From: Rhodobiaceae bacterium
GTDB taxonomy: Bacteria; Pseudomonadota; Alphaproteobacteria; Parvibaculales; Parvibaculaceae
NCBI GenBank assembly: GCA_002401305.2
Contig: NVSO02000233.1
Location: 1-7,398 of the forward strand
DNA length: 7,398 bases
Direction: 5' to 3'
Part shown: piece after piece, positions 6,238 through 7,398 of the stretch
How the letters are laid out: every line of letters begins with the position of its first letter
Position numbering within the stretch: the stretch's first letter is position 1
The notes under the pieces: model-generated
What the model saw: only the letters and a program-made list of their open reading frames with translations
Database searches by the model: none
What the model was told of the DNA's origin: nothing
Made by a program: the position numbers and the translations under genes

Positions 6238-7089
6238 ATGGCCACAAAAGCACTGAATTTCTGTAGTTACACCTTAGGCCTCATCATTACGGTTATCACT
6301 TTGGCGCTGCCGTTGAGCATCTCTGCTGCACTGGCCGAAGTACCCGGCCTACCAGATGCGTCAGACCCCGTCGCACGCGGACTGGCCATTGCCACTGAAA
6401 GTGACCGTCGCGACCACGGCTTTAAAGACAGCCGCGCCAACCTGAAAATGATCCTGACAAATGCCTACGGTGACACCAGCGAACGCGAATTGCGCTTCCT
6501 CACCCTCGAAAACGTAGACCCAAATGATGGTGATAGAAATCTGATCATATTTGATCGTCCACGCGATGTGAAAGGCACGTCCCTTTTGACATATGCACAC
6601 ATCCTCGAAGCCGACGACCAATGGATGTATCTGCCAGCCCTCAAGCGGGTGAAACGCATTTCATCCACCAACAAATCTGGCCCGTTCATGGGGTCTGAAT
6701 TCGCGTTTGAGGATTTCTCAGCTCAAGAGCTTGGAAAATACACCTATAAATGGTTGCGCGACGAGGCCTGCGGCGACCGCACCTGCCATGTTATTGAACA
6801 AAAGCCGCAGTACGAAAACTCTGGCTACACACGCCAAATTGGCTGGACGGACACAACAGACTATCAAGTGCGCAAGTCTGAATTCTATGACCGTAAGAAC
6901 CAGCTTCTTAAAACCTTGGAATTCACAGAATACACCCTCCACTTGGAGAAATATTGGCGCGCCCACAACCTGAAGATGACAAACCATCAAACAGGCAAAG
7001 GCACAACGCTGACTTGGGATTCTTTCGCCTTTCAAACAGGCTTAGATGACAAAGACTTCTCCAAAAATGCGTTGAAACGCGCATGCTAA
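6238..7089 (+). CDS. Secreted outer-membrane-lipoprotein-sorting-like (LolA-like) protein
   Basis: The 283-residue product resembles the family annotated as outer membrane lipoprotein-sorting protein. These LolA-fold periplasmic proteins, often encoded beside RND/MMPL permeases, probably shuttle lipids or other hydrophobic ligands. A Sec signal peptide occupies about residues 1-33: a hydrophobic run LGLIITVITLALPLSIS, then AALA before EVPG as the likely cleavage site. There is no lipobox cysteine there, so a soluble periplasmic protein is expected. The segment 126-160 with DDQWMYLPALKRVKRISS and MGSEFAFEDF is the family's most recognisable block. C178 and C183 could form a disulfide; the chain ends in Cys283. 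The ATG at 6238 is chosen because GAGGGAG (6222-6228) precedes it by 9 nt and the signal peptide begins right after. A longer in-frame start at 6049 would overlap the transporter and bury the signal sequence. Its 3' part is repeated at 7167-7398. Confidence 0.88.
   Translation: MATKALNFCSYTLGLIITVITLALPLSISAALAEVPGLPDASDPVARGLAIATESDRRDHGFKDSRANLKMILTNAYGDTSERELRFLTLENVDPNDGDRNLIIFDRPRDVKGTSLLTYAHILEADDQWMYLPALKRVKRISSTNKSGPFMGSEFAFEDFSAQELGKYTYKWLRDEACGDRTCHVIEQKPQYENSGYTRQIGWTDTTDYQVRKSEFYDRKNQLLKTLEFTEYTLHLEKYWRAHNLKMTNHQTGKGTTLTWDSFAFQTGLDDKDFSKNALKRAC
6805..7037 (+). repeat. Copy 1 of a terminal direct repeat, inside the LolA-like gene
   Basis: This segment (codons 190-267, from Pro-Gln-Tyr-Glu-Asn-Ser-Gly onward) recurs 362 nt downstream at 7167-7398. 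The offset becomes 361 after a one-base deletion in the second copy. Copy 1 keeps the frame and belongs to the intact gene. The six substitutions separating the copies fall at 6813, 6843, 6849, 6855, 6873 and 6879, all third codon positions and all synonymous. From 6880 onward the copies are identical apart from the deletion. The repeat runs past the window edge, so its true end is not visible. Confidence 0.95.
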
Positions 7090-7104
7090 TACAATCTGCA
7101 TGGC

Positions 7105-7144
7105 AGCGGCCCCCAGAGACCATTTACGTTTTCTTTGGGCCGCT
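7105..7144. terminator. Hairpin downstream of the LolA-like gene, possible transcript end
   Basis: AGCGGCCC (7105-7112) pairs with GGGCCGCT (7137-7144). The stem continues as AGAGA (7115-7119) against TCTTT (7132-7136), with one G-U pair and a CC bulge, around a 12-nt loop. It begins 15 nt after the stop codon at 7087-7089. No T-tract follows, so an intrinsic terminator is not proven. A T-rich stretch lies within the hairpin instead. It ends 22 nt before the second repeat copy begins. Confidence 0.45.
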
Positions 7145-7166
7145 CCGGCATACTCTCCAACAAACA

Positions 7167-7398
7167 CCGCAGTATGAAAACTCTGGCTACACACGCCAAA
7201 TTGGTTGGACTGACACCACAGACTATCAAGTGCGTAAGTCCGAATTCTATGACCGTAAGAACCAGCTTCTTAAAACCTTGGAATTCACAGAATACACCCT
7301 CCACTTGGAGAATATTGGCGCGCCCACAACCTGAAGATGACAAACCATCAAACAGGCAAAGGCACAACGCTGACTTGGGATTCTTTCGCCTTTCAAAC
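7167..7398 (+). pseudogene. Copy 2: partial, frameshifted duplicate of the LolA-like gene 3' part
   Basis: The sequence repeats 6805-7037 of the intact gene. The same reading frame starts PQYENSGYTRQIGW but breaks when AAA (6949-6951 in copy 1) becomes AA (7311-7312), giving LENIGAPTT and a stop at 7332-7334. No signal peptide or N-terminal half is present. A few codons upstream (HTLQQ before PQY, versus HVIEQK in copy 1) look faintly similar, but this could be chance. The fragment is interrupted by the right edge of the window, so its real extent is unknown. It is either a degenerate tandem duplicate, part of a recombined neighbouring allele, or an assembly artefact at a contig end. It is unlikely to be expressed as a working protein. 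Confidence 0.88.

Noticed and set aside
7083..7334. Independent small gene of 83 residues
   Set aside because: Its start lies inside the end of the LolA-like gene, and most of its length is the frameshifted repeat copy, so it is a by-product of the duplication.
1..7398. CRISPR arrays, tRNA or rRNA genes, insertion sequences
   Set aside because: No regularly spaced short repeats, cloverleaf-like segments, rRNA motifs or transposase-like frames were found on either strand.

Overview
The window reads as an ordinary protein-dense stretch of a Gram-negative bacterial chromosome with moderate GC. The evidence is an RND/MMPL-type inner-membrane transporter, a secreted LolA-like periplasmic partner, and Shine-Dalgarno-led genes all on the + strand. 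The protein styles fit a free-living, probably aquatic, alpha- or gammaproteobacterium. The lineage is a guess from protein flavour, not a measurement.

Layout, left to right: the 3' part of a carotenoid oxygenase-family gene cut by the window edge (2-1249); a gap with a near-perfect 50-nt hairpin (1284-1333); a glutathione S-transferase gene (1397-2005) followed 39 nt later by a TauD/TfdA-type Fe(II)/2-oxoglutarate dioxygenase (2045-2902); a regulatory gap with a promoter-like pair of hexamers and a TetR-type palindromic operator; a TetR-family regulator (3061-3738); an RND/MMPL transporter gene (3777-6152) interrupted by one in-frame TAA at 5190-5192; a hairpin (6162-6188); and a secreted outer-membrane-lipoprotein-sorting-like protein (6238-7089). 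The last ~230 nt (7167-7398) are a second copy of the 3' part of that last gene.

The second half looks like one self-regulated transport operon: regulator, RND permease, periplasmic LolA-like protein. An operator overlaps the likely transcription start of the regulator. RND/MMPL permeases with a LolA-like partner are a recurrent gene pair, thought to move hydrophobic or lipidic substrates between the membranes. The first half encodes oxidative or conjugating enzymes (carotenoid oxygenase, GST, TauD-like) that could act on hydrophobic or xenobiotic compounds. A functional link between the two halves is inference from proximity only.

Two anomalies stand out. The transporter is broken by a single nonsense codon in an otherwise uninterrupted 791-codon frame. 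The terminal repeat carries six exclusively synonymous differences packed into 67 nt, then 158 nt that are identical apart from a one-base deletion. That mosaic suggests recombination with a diverged allele, or an assembly junction between strains at a contig end. I do not see a clearly new biological system here.
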